Origin: Petrosia ficiformis
Taxonomy: Eukaryota; Porifera; Demospongiae; Haplosclerida; Petrosiidae
Assembly (NCBI GenBank): GCA_947044365.1
Contig: OX345642.1
Span: forward strand, 954,001 to 1,018,000
Length of the DNA: 64,000 bases
Reading direction: 5' to 3'
The notes below the pieces were generated by a model. That model had not been told where the DNA came from. It was given only the letters and a program-made list of their open reading frames with translations, and did no database searches. The stretch's first letter is position 1. Every line of letters starts with the position of its first letter. A program made the position numbers and the translations under genes. This document shows, one piece after another, positions 8,945-22,519 of the stretch.

Positions 8945-11900
8945 GCTATTCTTATTCATATAGTAATTTCATTTTTGAGCCACCTTTTTTTGTATGTACG
9001 TTAAATACATCAAATTTTTTGATGTATTGTTGATGTATTTATTTTCAATGTTATAATATGTTAACGTAACTGTGATATATTTATAAATAATTATATTGAC
9101 GTATGTCAATATTTATAAATACATTAACGTACATACGTATTTACAACAAAATACAGAGTTTAAATACAAATTTTCCCCATACAGTTCATCTAATCTCATT
9201 CATCTAACCCCGTTTTGTCTAAATACTATTAAAAATAAATTTTAGTTGAATTGGGACTGGAAATTGAAATTTTAGATGAAAGGAAACAGGATTTGATGAA
9301 CTAGGACTACATGCTCCTCTGCATTTTATTAATTATTATAGTTGAATGTTTACCATGTGTTTCTCTCTCTCTATCTTTCTCTCTCTCTCTCTTGGTCTGT
9401 CTGTCTGTGTATGTGTCTCTGTCTGTATCCCTCTGAATTCTCACATCTGATGTTTCATACGAAAAAGTATCACAGGAGAAGTAGATCCAGAAGTCGTAGC
9501 AGGTCCAGATCTCCAATTGGGATTGACAGATCACATGATCAAGACAGAAGAAGTTCAAGAGATAGACATACAAGGTTTGAGAGATTAAAATTATTTGAGG
9601 GAGTTAATAACACAATGTTAATATAGTCCACAACTTATATTATACAAAGTGGTTATTTGTGCGTGACCGGATTCACTCACCACATAATGATTGAACCCTA
9701 AAAATCATAAGAATACTGCCTTCATCACACATTTCAATTTAATATTTGAACTTGGTAAGTTCGTTAACTTTATCTTGAAGCACTTCAATTTCAAACACAA
9801 CTAGCCATTTAACGTTTATAACCACAAAGCTCCACCCATTATTTCAGTTACCGCGTACCGATACTGGAAGAATAGAACCCTTATGAAAACTTTAGCTTGG
9901 TGCAAGCATATGCAGGTCTTTTCTGGCCTTGAGTATAAAGACAACACAAGGCTCCACCCATAGCCTTGAATTGAGCGAATGCGGTCACAGATGAATAGCC
10001 ACTTTCTACATTATAATCATAAATGTGAACCCCATATAATTATACAACTATAGTAGAGAGTGCAGTAACTGTGTGCAGAATTCTGTGTTTTCTTAATAGT
10101 GTTAATACCATTCTTGTGATAAACCGATACATTTTGTGTGATTATGTAGGCACTTGCTTCAATATAAATTTGTCTGTGTCAGTCAAAGAAACAAGTAATA
10201 AAAAAGTTTACCAACGTTGATACCAATGACAAGGGTGTAGACAAGATGGGAGCAAGGGAGGCTTCAGCCTTCCCAGTTTTTAATTGGGTAATTATAAATT
10301 CAGCTTTAAATTTCATTGTAATTAATAAATTAATACTAAACAGTAGACTGCGCACATTAAATTGACAATAATTAATTAATTTTTAATGCAAAAACCACAC
10401 CATTCATGAATAATTAATGACAAGCAAAGTTTTGCTTTCTGCTAAGACCCCCTGCTTCGAAAAATATGTCTAAGCCTATGAATTATACCAATAACAAAAA
10501 AGTATCAAATTTCTTTGATATAGACAAAGCATTAAGATAAGAAATACAAGGAAGGAAACATGGGAAATGTTTTATGAACACATTATATTTACAAAAAGAA
10601 AAAAAAAATAATGAAAGATAAATGAGTCGAGGTTTAACTGTTTTGAAAACTGGTAACTTTAGGTGTCTTTCTGATGGCAAGAATACATTTCTATCAATAG
10701 ACTTCAGTTGCGAACTAATTTTGAAAAGTATATCAAAAATCTGTAGACATCCTTCTTACACAGAATTTTGCACTATATTCTCTGATCAGTTATATACAAA
10801 TTATTAATATTGTAGAATTTTTGGATTCTTCTCAACTTTTATTGATAATTTTCTGTTACCTGAAAACCTCTAACTATCTAACAGAATTCTTATAAGTTAA
10901 AAGCGCAAACCAAAATAAGGCAATTAGTCAGCTATGCTTTTTAATGAGAAGCTAAATATTATTAGTGCATAAATCATTGATTGATGTTATGATAGTCATT
11001 AATGGTAATTTATGTGAGGTTTGCATTTTTCTTTATCATAAAGGAATACTGATGTGTTGAGAAGCAGCTCAAGTAACTCGTCTAATCAAGTACAACCCTT
11101 CTCTAGTAATCGAAAAGTATCTCTACCATCGGAAGAGATCATTATAGAGGAATTGAAAAAACTTTACCGGTCTTTCACTTCACTAGTTGCAGATATTCGA
11201 TGCAAGCTTGATGAGTTAGTTAAATCAGGTAAACTTTCACTTCATAAAATAGCAGCTTATATTGAAGAGGCACGAGTCGGTATCAGGGGATTAACTAAAT
11301 TGAAGACAACAGACAAGCTATTTGAAGTTATTCGTCCACACAATGATTATCTTGACTGTGAACTGCTAGAAATGATTGCTGAGAAGTATTTACACGATGA
11401 TGATATCACACAACAAGTAAAAGCACATATTGATAAAGTGAAGCTTTTCAAATGTACCGCGCCTATCAAAACCTTGCAGAATAAATTACATCAAGATGCT
11501 AGCACCATTATTTCAGACGTGCATTCAGTAGTAACCATTAAACTCCAAGCTAGCTGGGGAAGCGCTACATTAGAAACTATCGAGAAGCTAGTACGAAATC
11601 TACAATACCCGTATAAAGTTAGATTCCTTCAGGTACAGCGTGGATGTATATCAGTAATGCTTTTACTCCCAAAAGAGAAACTTCAGCATTTTATAGATTC
11701 AAGTCGTCAGAAACTGCAATTCATGCGTTTAATGGGAATCTTCATGCTGCAGATTGGTGATACAACAGTCTTACAAGAAAGTGAAAACAAGAAATTCACT
11801 TTAGATTCAGCTCTTCTAGAATCATCACAGTCTGGTAATAACGAAGCAGTTCAGTTTCTACTAGACTTGGGAGTTAATATAAACTACAGTAATAGTGAGG

Positions 11901-14900
11901 GAAAGACAGCACTAATGTTAGCATGTCAGGCTGGACATGAAGAGGTTGTACAAACACTAGTATCAGCTGGGGCAAACGTAAATCTTCAGGATAGTGCAGG
12001 GCAAACTGCACTGATGCTTGCTGATGGAAATGTTGGCATTGTTCGTCGCCTTCTCTTAGCTAAAGCTGATCCTAATCTACAGCGAAAAGATGGCAATACA
12101 GCTTTACATATTGCTTGTTACAAACATCAGAGTACAACTGCAGAAGCATTATTGAGCTTTGGTGCTACTTTTGTCATTCCAAATACAAAGGGTGACACAG
12201 CATTTTTAGCTTCAGTTAGAGGGAATAATACTGAAATTCTTAAGCTTATGCTTAATTCAATTCCTCATTCTCCTTTCATAGTATCTTTAGGAGTAGTCTA
12301 TGCATGTAGATTTGGACATTTAGCTGTTTTTAATCTATTCGCGAAACAACTAGAATATACCGCTCAAATAGCAAATTTGTTTATCTCTTGCGCTAAAGGA
12401 GATGTTGGATCTGTTGTACAACACATCACAGAATTCAACATTGATCCTAACACTACACTAATATCAGGTATTACTCCTCTTATGATTGCCTCATCATTTG
12501 GAAATACTGACATGTTAGATTGTCTTCTAGAGGCTGAAGCTGATGTTAACAGTACTGACCAGGATGGTTATTCACCATTAACATATGCTATTACAGGTAA
12601 TACATCACTTCACATTGTACAGCATCTTCTTGAAGCTGGAGCAAATCCTAACATTCTAGTAGGAGGTGTAACAATTGTGGAAAGAGCCAGAGAGAAAGGA
12701 GAACAAACAATTTGTGATCTACTTCTCAAGTATTCGGCTCTTCACTTATATAAGAGATTCATACATCTAGTAGACAGAATACAAGAAGGCATCGATACTT
12801 TAATTAATCAAAGGGGGATAGACACTATATTCCAAATCACTCGAAAGCTTGAAGAAACGTTTCGTGTTACAGGATTGACATCTAAAGTACAGACTAGTAT
12901 TGATTTATTCAATCAGTTAACACCATATTACGATTTCCTACACTTTGAAATGCTTGTTATGATAGTGAGAGAATTCCTTAAAGGTGATATAGAGAATGAA
13001 CTAGAGGTGCATTGTGTGATGGCTTCAAAATTCGAGGAAACGGTAGAAATACAAAAATTCAAAGATGTCTTGTCACTCCTACCTCAACAAGAAGTGATGT
13101 CCTCCACTTCATGTTCCGAACTGACCTTTCAACTCAAAAAGCAGTGGGGTAACTTAACACTAAAGAGTTTCCATAGACTCTACTCCTACTTATTCTCTGA
13201 TGATCAGAAGTACCTCAGTCACATGACAGTAAATGTTATCAAAGAGGAACCATATATTACGTTCCTTATACCGAAGTCTACACAGATAATAGAAGATCTT
13301 ACAACGGAAGAAGCAAAAAAGAAAAAATCAATGTATCTTCTTGGTGTGATTACAATAATGATCGATAATATACGGGTTTTAGCAGACGAAAACACAAGCT
13401 TCACTTTTGATTCAGCTCTTCTGGAATCATCAGTGTCTGGTAATAATGAAGCAGTTCGGTTTCTACTAGACTTGGGAGTTAATGTAAACTATAGTAATAG
13501 TGAGGGAAAGACAGCACTAATACTAGCAAGTGAGGCTGGACATGAAGAGGTTGTACAAACACTGGTATCAGCTAAGGCAAATATCAATCTTCAGGATAAC
13601 AAGGGCTTTACAGCATTAATGGTTTCCAAAACGAAAGAGATATTCTCATTACTTATTCAATCTAATGCAGATATCAACATCTTCACATATAAAGGATCAA
13701 CACCTTTAATAGTAGCTAGTGCACTAGGACACTTATTAGTAGTTGAAACACTACTAGTAGAATACAACAATGATCCCAATTCTCGGAATGAGGAAGGATA
13801 TAGCGCTATAATATTTGCATGTCAGAGTGGTCATCAACAGGTAGTGAAACTACTACTTGAGAAACAAGTTGACCCCAATGATCAAAACAATAAATTGGGA
13901 ACAACAGCCTTAATTGAGGCCAGCTTCAAAGGTCATTACCAAGTGGTAGAAATGCTTCTGAAGAAAGGTGCTGATCCTAATATGTCAAATAACGTTGGAA
14001 AGACAGCCGTATCGCTTGCGAGTTTAAATGGTCATTACTCAGTGGTAGAAATACTACACAAGAATGGTGCCGATCATAATATTCATGACAACAATGGATG
14101 GACAGCATTAATCAATGCTGCTCAGAATGGTCATCAACAGGTAGTGGAACTACTACTTGAGAGACAAGTTGACCCCAATGTTCGAAACAGTAAAAACGGA
14201 AGAACAGCCTTAATTCAAGCCAGTCAGAATGGTCACTACCAGGTGGTAGAAATACTCCTCGAGAAAGGTGCTGAGCCTAATATTCGAGAAGAAGATGGAT
14301 GGACAGCCCTTTTGTTTGCCAGTCTAAATGGTCATTACTCAGTGGTAGAAATACTACACAAGAATGGTGCCGATCATAATATTCATGACAACAATGGATG
14401 GACAGCATTAATCAATGCTGCTCAGAATGGTCATCAACAGGTAGTGGAACTACTACTTGAGAGACAAGTTGACCCCAATGTTCGAAACAGTAAAAACGGA
14501 AGAACAGCCTTAATTCAAGCCAGTCAGAATGGTCACTACCAGGTGGTCGAAATACTTCTCGAGAAAGGTGCTGATCCTAATCTTGAAGATGATAATGGAG
14601 CGACAGCCCTTTTGCTTACCAGTTGGAAAGGTCATTACCAGGTGGCAGAAATACTACTCGAGAAAGGTGCTGATCCTAGCATTCATCACAATGATGGATG
14701 GTCAGCATTAATAGCTTCCAGTGAGACAGGTCATCAACAGGTAGTGGAACTACTACATGAGAGACAAGTTGACCCCAATGTTCGAAACAGTAAAAACAGA
14801 AGAACAGCCTTAATTCAAGCCAGTCAGAATGGTCACTACCAGGTGGTCGAAATACTCCTCGAGAAAGGTGCTGATCCTAATCTTGAAGATGATAATGGAG

Positions 14901-17900
14901 CGACAGCCCTTTTGCTTACCAGTTGGAAAGGTCATTACCAGGTGGCAGAAATACTACTCGAGAAAGGTGCTGATCCTAGCATTCATCACAATGATGGATG
15001 GACAGCATTAATAGCTTCCAGTGAGACAGGTCATCAACAGGTAGTGAAACTACTACTTGAGAGACAAGTTGACCCCAATGTTCGAAACAGTAAAAACGGA
15101 AGAACAGCCTTAATTCAAGCCAGTCAGAATGGTCACTACCAGGTGGTAGAAATACTCCTCGAGAAAGGTGCTGATCCTAATCTTGAAGATGATAATGGAG
15201 CGACAGCCCTTTTGCTTACCAGTTGGAAAGGTCATTACCAGGTGGCAGAAATACTACTCGAGAAAGGTGCTGATCCTAGCATTCATCACAATGATGGATG
15301 GACAGCATTAATAGCTTCCAGTGAGACAGGTCATCAACAGGTAGTGAAACTACTACATGAGAGACAAGTTGACCCCAATGTTCGAAACAGTAAAAACGGA
15401 AGAACAGCCTTAATTCAAGCCAGTCAGAATGGTCACTACCAGGTGGTAGAAATACTCCTCGAGAAAGGTGCTGATCCTAATCTTGAAAATGATAATGGAG
15501 CGACAGCCCTTTTGCTTACCAGTTGGAAAGGTCATTACCAGGTGGCAGAAATACTACTCGAAAAAGGTGCTGATCCTAATATGTTGACTAAGGTTGGAGA
15601 TACACCCCTATCACTTGCGAGTTTAAATGGTCATTGCCAGGTGGTGGAAATACTACTCGAGAAAGGTGGTAATCCTAATATTCATGACAACAGTGGATGG
15701 ACAGCATTAATCAATGCTGCTCAGAATGGTCATCAACAGGTAGTGGAACTACTCCTTGAGAGACAAGTTGACCCCAATGTTCGAAACAGTAAAAACAGAA
15801 GAACAGCCTTAATTCAAGCCAGTCAGAATGGTCATTACCAGGTGGTAGAAATACTCCTTGAGAAAGATGCTGATCCTAATCTTGAAGATGATAATGGAGC
15901 GACAGCCCTTTTGCTTACCAGTTGGAAAGGTCATTACCAGGTGGCAGAAATACTACTCGAGAAAGGTGCTGATCCTAGCATTCATCACAATGATGGATGG
16001 ACAGCATTAATAGCTTCCAGTGAGACAGGTCATCAACAGGTAGTGGAACTACTACTTGAGAGACAAGTTGACCCCAATGTTCGAAACAGTAAAAACGGAA
16101 GAACAGCCTTAATTCAAGCCAGTCAGAATGGTCACTACCAGGTGGTCGAAATACTCCTCGAGAAAGGTGCTGATCCTAATCTTGAAAATGATAATGGAGC
16201 GACAGCCCTTTTGCTTACCAGTTTTAAAGGTCATTACCAGGTGGCAGAAATACTACTCGAAAAAGGTGCTGATCCTAATATGTTGACTAAGGTTGGAGAT
16301 ACACCCCTATCACTTGCGAGTTTAAATGGTCATTGCCAGGTGGTGGAAATACTACTCGAGAAAGGTGGTAATCCTAATATTCATGACAACAGTGGATGGA
16401 CAGCATTAATCAATGCTGCTCAGAATGGTCATCAACAGGTAGTGGAACTACTCCTTGAGAGACAGGTTGACCCCAATGTTCGAAACAGTAAAAACAGAAG
16501 AACAGCCTTAATTCAAGCCAGTCAGAATGGTCACTACCAGGTGGTAGAAATACTCCTCGAGAAAGGTGCTGATCCTAATCTTGAAAATGATAATGGAGCG
16601 ACAGCCCTTTTGCTTACCAGTTGGAAAGGTCATTACCAGGTGGCAGAAATACTACTCGAAAAAGGTGCTGATCCTAATATGTTGACTAAGGTTGGAGATA
16701 CACCCCTATCACTTGCGAGTTTAAATGGTCATTGCCAGGTGGTGGAAATACTACTCGAGAAAGGTGGTAATCCTAATATTCATGACAACAGTGGATGGAC
16801 AGCATTAATCAATGCTGCTCAGAATGGTCATCAACAGGTAGTGGAACTACTCCTTGAGAGACAAGTTGACCCCAATGTTCGAAACAGTAAAAACAGAAGA
16901 ACAGCCTTAATTCAAGCCAGTCAGAATGGTCATTACCAGGTGGTAGAAATACTCCTTGAGAAAGGTGCTGATCCTAATATTCGAGAAGAAGATGGAGATA
17001 CACCCCTATCACTTGCGAGTTTAAATGGTCATTGCCAGGTGGTGGAAATACTACTCGAGAAAGGTGGTAATCCTAATATTCATGACAACAGTGGATGGAC
17101 AGCATTAATCAATGCTGCTCAGAATGGTCATCAACAGATAGTGGAACTACTACTTGAGAGACAAGTTGACCCCAATGTTCAAAACAGTAAAAACAGAAGA
17201 ACAGCCTTAATTCAAGCCAGTCAGAATGGTCACTACCAGGTGGTAGAAATACTCCTCAAGAAAGGTGCTGATCCTAATATTCAAGAAGAAGACGGATCTA
17301 CAGCATTAATAGCTGCCATTGTGAAGGGTCATCTTCATATTATTGAGATACTATTGCAATTTAAAGCAAATCCACATCACTTAATATCAAGTGTTCAGGA
17401 AAATGGAGTATCAAATGATTCACTTGCATTTGCTGCTCAGAGTGGTAACATTGAAAGTATGAAAATCTTACTAAACCATATTGAGTTCAGTTTAAAAAGT
17501 CTATCAATGGCGTTTTACTATGCTTGTGGTTTTGGTCATGTTCCACTCATTAGATTGTTGTCACATAAATTAGATATTGTTTCTGACCAAACACATCTTA
17601 TTATTTCTTGTGCTGAAGGTGATTTAGGATCAGTAGTAGATCAGTTGATGTCTAGTGGGATAAAACCAGATGTTCAGTTTGTTCATGGCGTCACTCTTCT
17701 CATGATTGCATCATCTTGTGGACACACTGATATAGTAGAAGCCCTTATTAGAGCTGATGTTAATATTAACAAGAAAGACAAGTTTGGATGCACAGCTCTT
17801 GATTTTGCCACAGCTCTTGGGCAAGATACAACTGAAATTATTTTACTACAACATGGTGGAATTAAAGGTCCAGACATTAAAATTGAAATTCCTGATGATC

Positions 17901-18211
17901 GTTTTTTTAGAAAAGAAGAGACCACTTCAGAGGAACATAAGCTTCTCACTGATACAAATAAAAACACTAAAGCTTACCAGGATTTATGTAATATATTAAG
18001 AGAGATCGAATTGGTGCAAAAGTACTCAAGTGTAAAGGAAGTACTCAAACAATCATCACAATACAGTATTTCCAATTTTTATCATGATGAACATTTTGAT
18101 AACAAAGGCTATTCTAAATACAGGCACAATATTTCCAACATATATCATGAGCATCTTGATAACAGAGACTATTCTAAATCTGTACAAAGACCAGAGATAT
18201 CGGTTTTTTAA
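8715..18211 (+). CDS. Gene A: RS leader + helical modules + giant ankyrin array protein
   Basis: Proposed exons 8715-8756, 9468-9574, 11044-18211; total 7317 nt, 2438 residues, frame kept. Exon 1 gives MAKAVMDVTNEIEE before a GC donor (GCGAGT). Exon 2 is an Arg-Ser tract (RRSRSRSRSRSRSPIG, then DRRSSRDRHTR) ending in phase 2. Exon 3 starts with G after TTTATCATAAAG, completing AGG; it has no ATG near its 5' end, so it must be an internal exon. In exon-3 numbering from 11054: helical module about 26-250 (CELLEMIAEKYLHDDD; LMGIFMLQIGD), ankyrins 252-560, second module 561-783, ankyrins and a long repeat array 784-2270, polar tail to 2385. The Death domain present in genes B and C is cleanly missing between NSS and NQVQP. 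Ankyrins bind proteins; partners unknown. The long exon is certain; the 5' exons are inferred from phase and synteny. Confidence 0.75.
9640..11043 (+). other. Last intron of gene A model; nothing coding supported
   Basis: Holds sequence shared with the equivalent introns of genes B and C (CACTTGCTTC ... GTCAGTCAAAGAAAC at 10151, 36449 and 59238) and a conserved short frame starting ATGAGTCGAGGTTTAAC at 10622, matched at 36755. Both short frames begin MS(R/Q)GLTVL(K/E)TGNFRCL and then diverge. That could be an alternative first exon but I see no consistent donor. Confidence 0.4.
13790..17340 (+). repeat. Ankyrin higher-order repeat array in gene A
   Basis: About 36 ankyrin units of 33-34 residues. 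The marker TCATCAACAG occurs at 13831, 14131, 14431, 14731, 15031, 15331, 15730, 16030, 16429, 16828 and 17128: spacings are exactly 300 or 399 bp. The 300-bp unit is three ankyrins (33+34+33 residues: GHQQVV type, then GRTALIQASQ type, then ATALLLTSWKGHYQVA type); the 399-bp unit adds a fourth (GDTPLSLASLNGHCQVV). Neighbouring units are nearly identical at the DNA level, including silent sites. Confidence 0.95.
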
Positions 18212-18800
18212 AGAATAGGAACATGTACTCATAACACTCTGATGTTAACTACATAATTTAAACTGTTTTCTAACTTTATACCAATGCACACTTCTTCACA
18301 AACAGACATTTTATTTTTATACCTGTCACATAGTATTAATAATTTTAAGATATTCTTTACTATTTACTGTAAAAGTAATATTTAATTGTTTTTGCAATAA
18401 TTGAAGTTTTAGCAAAAAGAAAATTTTAACTTAAGTTAAACTCATGACATTATACAAACATCAGCAACCTAGCTCTTAAGTATATAATAATTAACTACCA
18501 GTGGAAAAATAAATTAACTTTGTGAAATTGACAACATTACACTTAATTAAAAAAAATTAATTTTGAATTGACATTTATCATGCATTTTTGAATAAAAACA
18601 TCACATTCCAGGATTATATACTAACCGTTATCCTAATCCTTTTTGCCACTTAGTGTTTCAATTATTAATACCATTGAAATGCAGAATATATTTGATTATA
18701 CAAGGTACAATGATGTTTCTAAGCAACAAAGTGTAGAAATGATGATTAACTGAAGAGCATAATCAGGAATTATTCTTGAGTATACGTAGCCATTCTAAAT
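18212..18800. other. 3' flank of gene A; no gene seen
   Basis: AT-rich, no open frames of note. Presumably 3' UTR and spacer. Confidence 0.4.
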
Positions 18801-19205
18801 AATAATTTATATTGAACTCAACATTTAAATGTTTTCTCCAGTACATGTACATTCTACCTCACACCTCATCAGGGAAACAAAGACTACACTGTAAAAAGTA
18901 ATGAATTTATTTAACCTTCATTTGGTTACATGAGTTTCTATACAATAATATTATTAATAATTTCTTCCTCAGACTATATAAATCAAGGCTATATACGTAA
19001 TGTTTATACAAGGTTAATTTATTTCTTGATTAGTATACAAAGTACATGCCATAATAAAGAATGGTAACAAAAATGTACTTCAAACATAATTATACGTATG
19101 TAAATCCCATAGTAATTATGTATATCTGTGGAGTACAACAGACAACTGTTCAGTGAAAGGTTTGAAATAGAGTCACACAAGTGATTAGACATTGATGTGT
19201 ATTTG
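18800..19205 (-). pseudogene. RECQL4 C-terminal exon remnants
   Basis: On the minus strand, after an acceptor-like CTTTTTACAG near 18890, the sequence encodes CFPDEV, a stop, then GRMYMYWRKHLNVEFNI (about 18815-18885). This matches the end of animal RECQL4, where a CYPAQVYG-like motif is followed by FWRKYLHLSFHAL. A second piece at about 19141-19205 matches the larger RECQL4-like exon at 46590-46670. In-frame stop, missing middle and missing helicase domain show a decayed fragment. Identification rests on recalled family motifs. Confidence 0.6.
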
Positions 19206-19228
19206 TTATAAATACTATGTAAGAGATG

Positions 19229-19575
19229 ACATGAACATTGATGGCTTCAGAGATGCAGTATTAAATTTGGTTTGCAATATTTACATTGACTGTTAAGAAA
19301 TCCTAGATCTCTGCACTCTGTTGCAAACAAAATGATACTGGCTGGATTGGTTTCTGAAGATGCTCAGAGTGAATCCAGAGTTAATATCATCATTGACAGA
19401 TTTACAGCTGGAATTCGGTTCATACCTAAACAAGTCAAAATCAAAGAATACTTTGTCAATTTTCTCATTTCTTAATAAATGAAATGCCAGTTTGGTCTTG
19501 CTGCAGATAAGATAAAGAATAATTTAATAAAGAACTTAACAAGAAATTACCTGGTCTTCAATTCAAACTTGAAGA
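19229..19575 (+). pseudogene. Decayed CARD-like exon
   Basis: Copy of the CARD-like terminal exons at 26814-27190 and 33366-33730 (shared ATGAACATTGATGG start, GCTCAGAGTGAA, CTTGCTGCAGATAAGATAAA). Several small indels break the frame (for example near 19280 and the TAATAA at 19473). Its 3' flank also matches the flank after 27190, so a whole gene end was copied. Confidence 0.75.
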
Positions 19576-19914
19576 ATGGAGAATGTATAATTATTGTGTT
19601 TGATGGGCAACATTCATGGAAACATTTAGCATACAACAACCATTGCATATACATAATATATATATATATATATATACAAGGAGAGTGTTACAAAACTAGT
19701 TGTGTTAGTCATATAAGATATGGCTAGTGTCATATTACTAGCAGTTTATGTGTCATCATGAGTCATGTTATTAAATGAGGGTCATTACTAGTGTTATTAC
19801 TAGTGACGTATCATTCATCATAATATCATTGTGTTAAACTACATGTATAAGTTTAATATTAATAGCATAAGTTAGAAAATGTTGTGTAGGCCTAATCACT
19901 TATTGAACTAAATT

Positions 19915-20400
19915 TATTACCTTATTAGGAATAAAATATTAATAGTAACATGGTTAAAATAGCTCTAAAGTTGTAAGACCACACCTGATGAAAGAAGTAA
20001 GGTTTGTTAATGTATAATAAATGTTCTGACTTTTGACAAGATTTGCTACCCACTTCCTGATCTTACAAGAGAAGATATTGAAGAGATTAAACTAAATAAT
20101 CCGCAAAATGTTGCACAACAGAAACTTAACCTTTTTGGAACTTGGTTACAGAAATTCTCTGATGCAACATGGAATGATGTTATATTAGCTCTAGAGAAAG
20201 CAAAGGAAAAGAGACTATCAGATACTCTCAGAAAGGTTTGTTGCTAATCAATATTTTTATAACAATAAGTCTACATGTATTTTATTTCTTTCTTACAGAA
20301 ATTTAAAATAGATGATGTTTTAGTAGTTTGCAGACCTTTGGTACATCAGCAGGATGAATAATTATCTACATGAGAAACATTTGGTATTTTCTTATTGCGT
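19915..20400 (+). pseudogene. Block-start sequence plus two decayed Death-domain exons
   Basis: After a copy of the block-start sequence (19915-19950), 20040-20236 encodes a Death domain lacking its first helix (EDIEEIKLNN ... KLNLFGTWLQKFSDATWNDV) and ending in the usual donor AGAAAG/GTTTGTTG. A one-base loss near 20058 breaks the frame. After an acceptor at about 20298 (TCTTTCTTACAG), 20318-20385 resembles the start of the third Death domain of gene B (CRPLVHQ, TFGI) but is damaged. Confidence 0.65.
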
Positions 20401-21324
20401 CTGTAATATTTGAGCATAATGTATAGCCGTGATGCAGAGGGCTATTAAGATAGTACATCATGGTAAACTTGTTAGAACTAAAATGAAAGTCACGCTACGT
20501 TTAGACCCTTAGTATTTGTTCATTTTGACATGAAGCCAAATAAATGTGATATCCAGGAAGAGCAAGTATTGGATACCGATTACAATGTAGTAGTTGTATT
20601 ATAGAAAATGGCTAAATAGTGAGCAGTACTTAGACAAATATTCGTATTCATGGTTGGAAAATTATATATGTTGTGTATGTTAGTTAAATGTTCATACACA
20701 AATTGTCAAAACAACCATTCTTTATGATATGGGTTGTAATATAATCCTGTATATGTACTTCAAGTACATATACAGGTAGCTTGTATAGAAAACAAGTATT
20801 TGTGGTAGTAAGGTACTTAGGATTTAAGTGCTTTTTTAATTGGGAACTATTATTCACTTGGTTTCACCTCAGAAAATGAAATATTAACAAGAAATAGTAT
20901 ATAATAAACACTACCCACATTAATTATGCATCCATATACATGTAGAGTAGGTATCTATAGTAACTATGTTTTTGTGGTTTTAATACATGCATAGCTAATA
21001 TACACAATACCCATAAACTCTTATTATTAGTTATTAATCTATACATAATTATGTACATGTAGAATATTACATACACACTGTATCTATTATGCACAACACA
21101 CACCTACTATAATTATAGTTCATTGTGACCTATATATACATGTAGAATATTACATAAACAACACTCACATATTATAATACATTACTGATATTGTGACCAC
21201 TTTTTTTTACGACATACTCTTCAAACATATTTTACACATCACTGATAATAATATAGTTATTGTACCTCATGAAGATACTATAATTATGTAAATTAATTTC
21301 ATACATCGATTATTACTATCATAG
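20400..21324. other. AT-rich spacer, no gene seen
   Basis: Repeated short motifs (ATATACATGTAGAATATTACATA twice near 21050-21160 with minor differences) but no coding signal. Confidence 0.4.
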
Positions 21325-21674
21325 GTACTGATGTACCAAACTGGTATATTCTTCCCGAGACTCAGTCCCCACACCTCCTCCCTCCATTTACAGTAACGGT
21401 GTTCAATTATAAAGAACACAAGCGAGTTAATGACGAGTGGTACAGTCAGCCATTTTATACCACAACAGATGGTTATAAGCTGCAACTACATGTTCATGCT
21501 AAGGCTGAGGTAAAAAATGTGTCTGTAGGGATATATCTCATGAAGGGGGAGAATGATGAGACTTTGAAGTGGCCTATACAAAGCAAGATTTGGATTCAAC
21601 TTCTCAACTGGAGGGAGGATAAGAGACATGTGGAGAGGACCATTGACCACTCTGTTTTTGCATGTCTAAAGTGA
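21325..21674 (+). CDS. TRAF-type MATH domain exon (partial gene)
   Basis: An exon after acceptor CTATCATAG encodes about 116 residues up to a TGA at 21672-21674. Motifs run in TRAF/MATH order: PFTVTVFNYKEHKRVNDEWY, then SQPFYTTTDGYKLQL, VSVGIYLMKGENDETLKWP and IQLLNWREDKRH. These are the hallmarks of the TRAF C-terminal domain, which trimerises and binds receptor tails. The end of the fold (last strands) is missing or degenerate after the DKRH motif. No RING or zinc fingers are visible upstream, so this may be an internal or final exon of a larger gene, or a solo fragment. It lies 850 bp before the ROC-COR exon on the same strand; splicing into that gene is possible but unproven (a CACATACAG/GTAAT donor follows the stop). 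Confidence 0.65.
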
Positions 21675-22519
21675 TTACATATACACATACAGGTAATAAA
21701 ACATATTGTATATTTTATAACATCACATACATGTATACATATAGACTTGGTGTAACATGACACACATTATTTAAATCATATTTATCACATTTGATAACAA
21801 TAGTGAAATATTGATAATTGGTTCAGTAGTCATTATCAACCGTATCAATCCTTACTAATTACGTGACTGATATTGTAATAAGGTTGCAAATAATTTCACC
21901 TCTTATGATTACTATTTAGAACAGGTTCATGTACTTGTAATTCATGTATTGTTATAAGAGAAGGTGAGTGTCAAATGATGCATACAGCTATTAAAATGCT
22001 GAGTGCAAAGTAATGCGACAGGCACACGTATTTCCATACACTATTTCACTATAACTATACTATTAAAGATATCACTTTGTATCTATCCTGCAGTGTAGGA
22101 AAATGAGAGTGATATTTTATTTAATCATATCATCCCTACCTTGTTTCTTCATTTTTGTACCCTATACCCTTTGATACTTGTAGAAATTTAATCTCTAGTT
22201 ACTACGGAAACAACCTATTGACACATTTCATTGGGGGAGGATTGCTATCTTGTGGTACTTTTAATGTATTTTTTTGCAGCTTAAACTTGAAAACATAAAT
22301 GTAATGCTTTTTGCACATTTGAAAGTTTTGCACTTCTGCGCTGTATATAATAACATTAATGTTTGTGAGAATTATTCTATCACAAAAATTAATATTTTTT
22401 ACAAATGTATAAGAATATGATAATCAAACTATCAAACACATTAGTTTTGTGTTATGTTTAAAATTTTAAACTAAACCGACTATTCAACTGAATTAAATCA
22501 TTTAATTATTTCTTTTCAG

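Noticed and set aside
9342..9626. Stand-alone SR splicing factor genes at each RS exon
   Set aside because: No RRM or other splicing-factor domain follows in any block, and the exons fit the giant genes; kept as a possibility to be tested.
11054..11056. GTG start codon for the giant exons (also 37440, 60586)
   Set aside because: Animal genes do not normally start at GTG; an AG acceptor lies 10 bases upstream and RS exons fit in phase, so these are internal exons.
13790..17340. CRISPR-like or satellite array
   Set aside because: The regular 300/399-bp repeats are coding ankyrin units with an intact frame.
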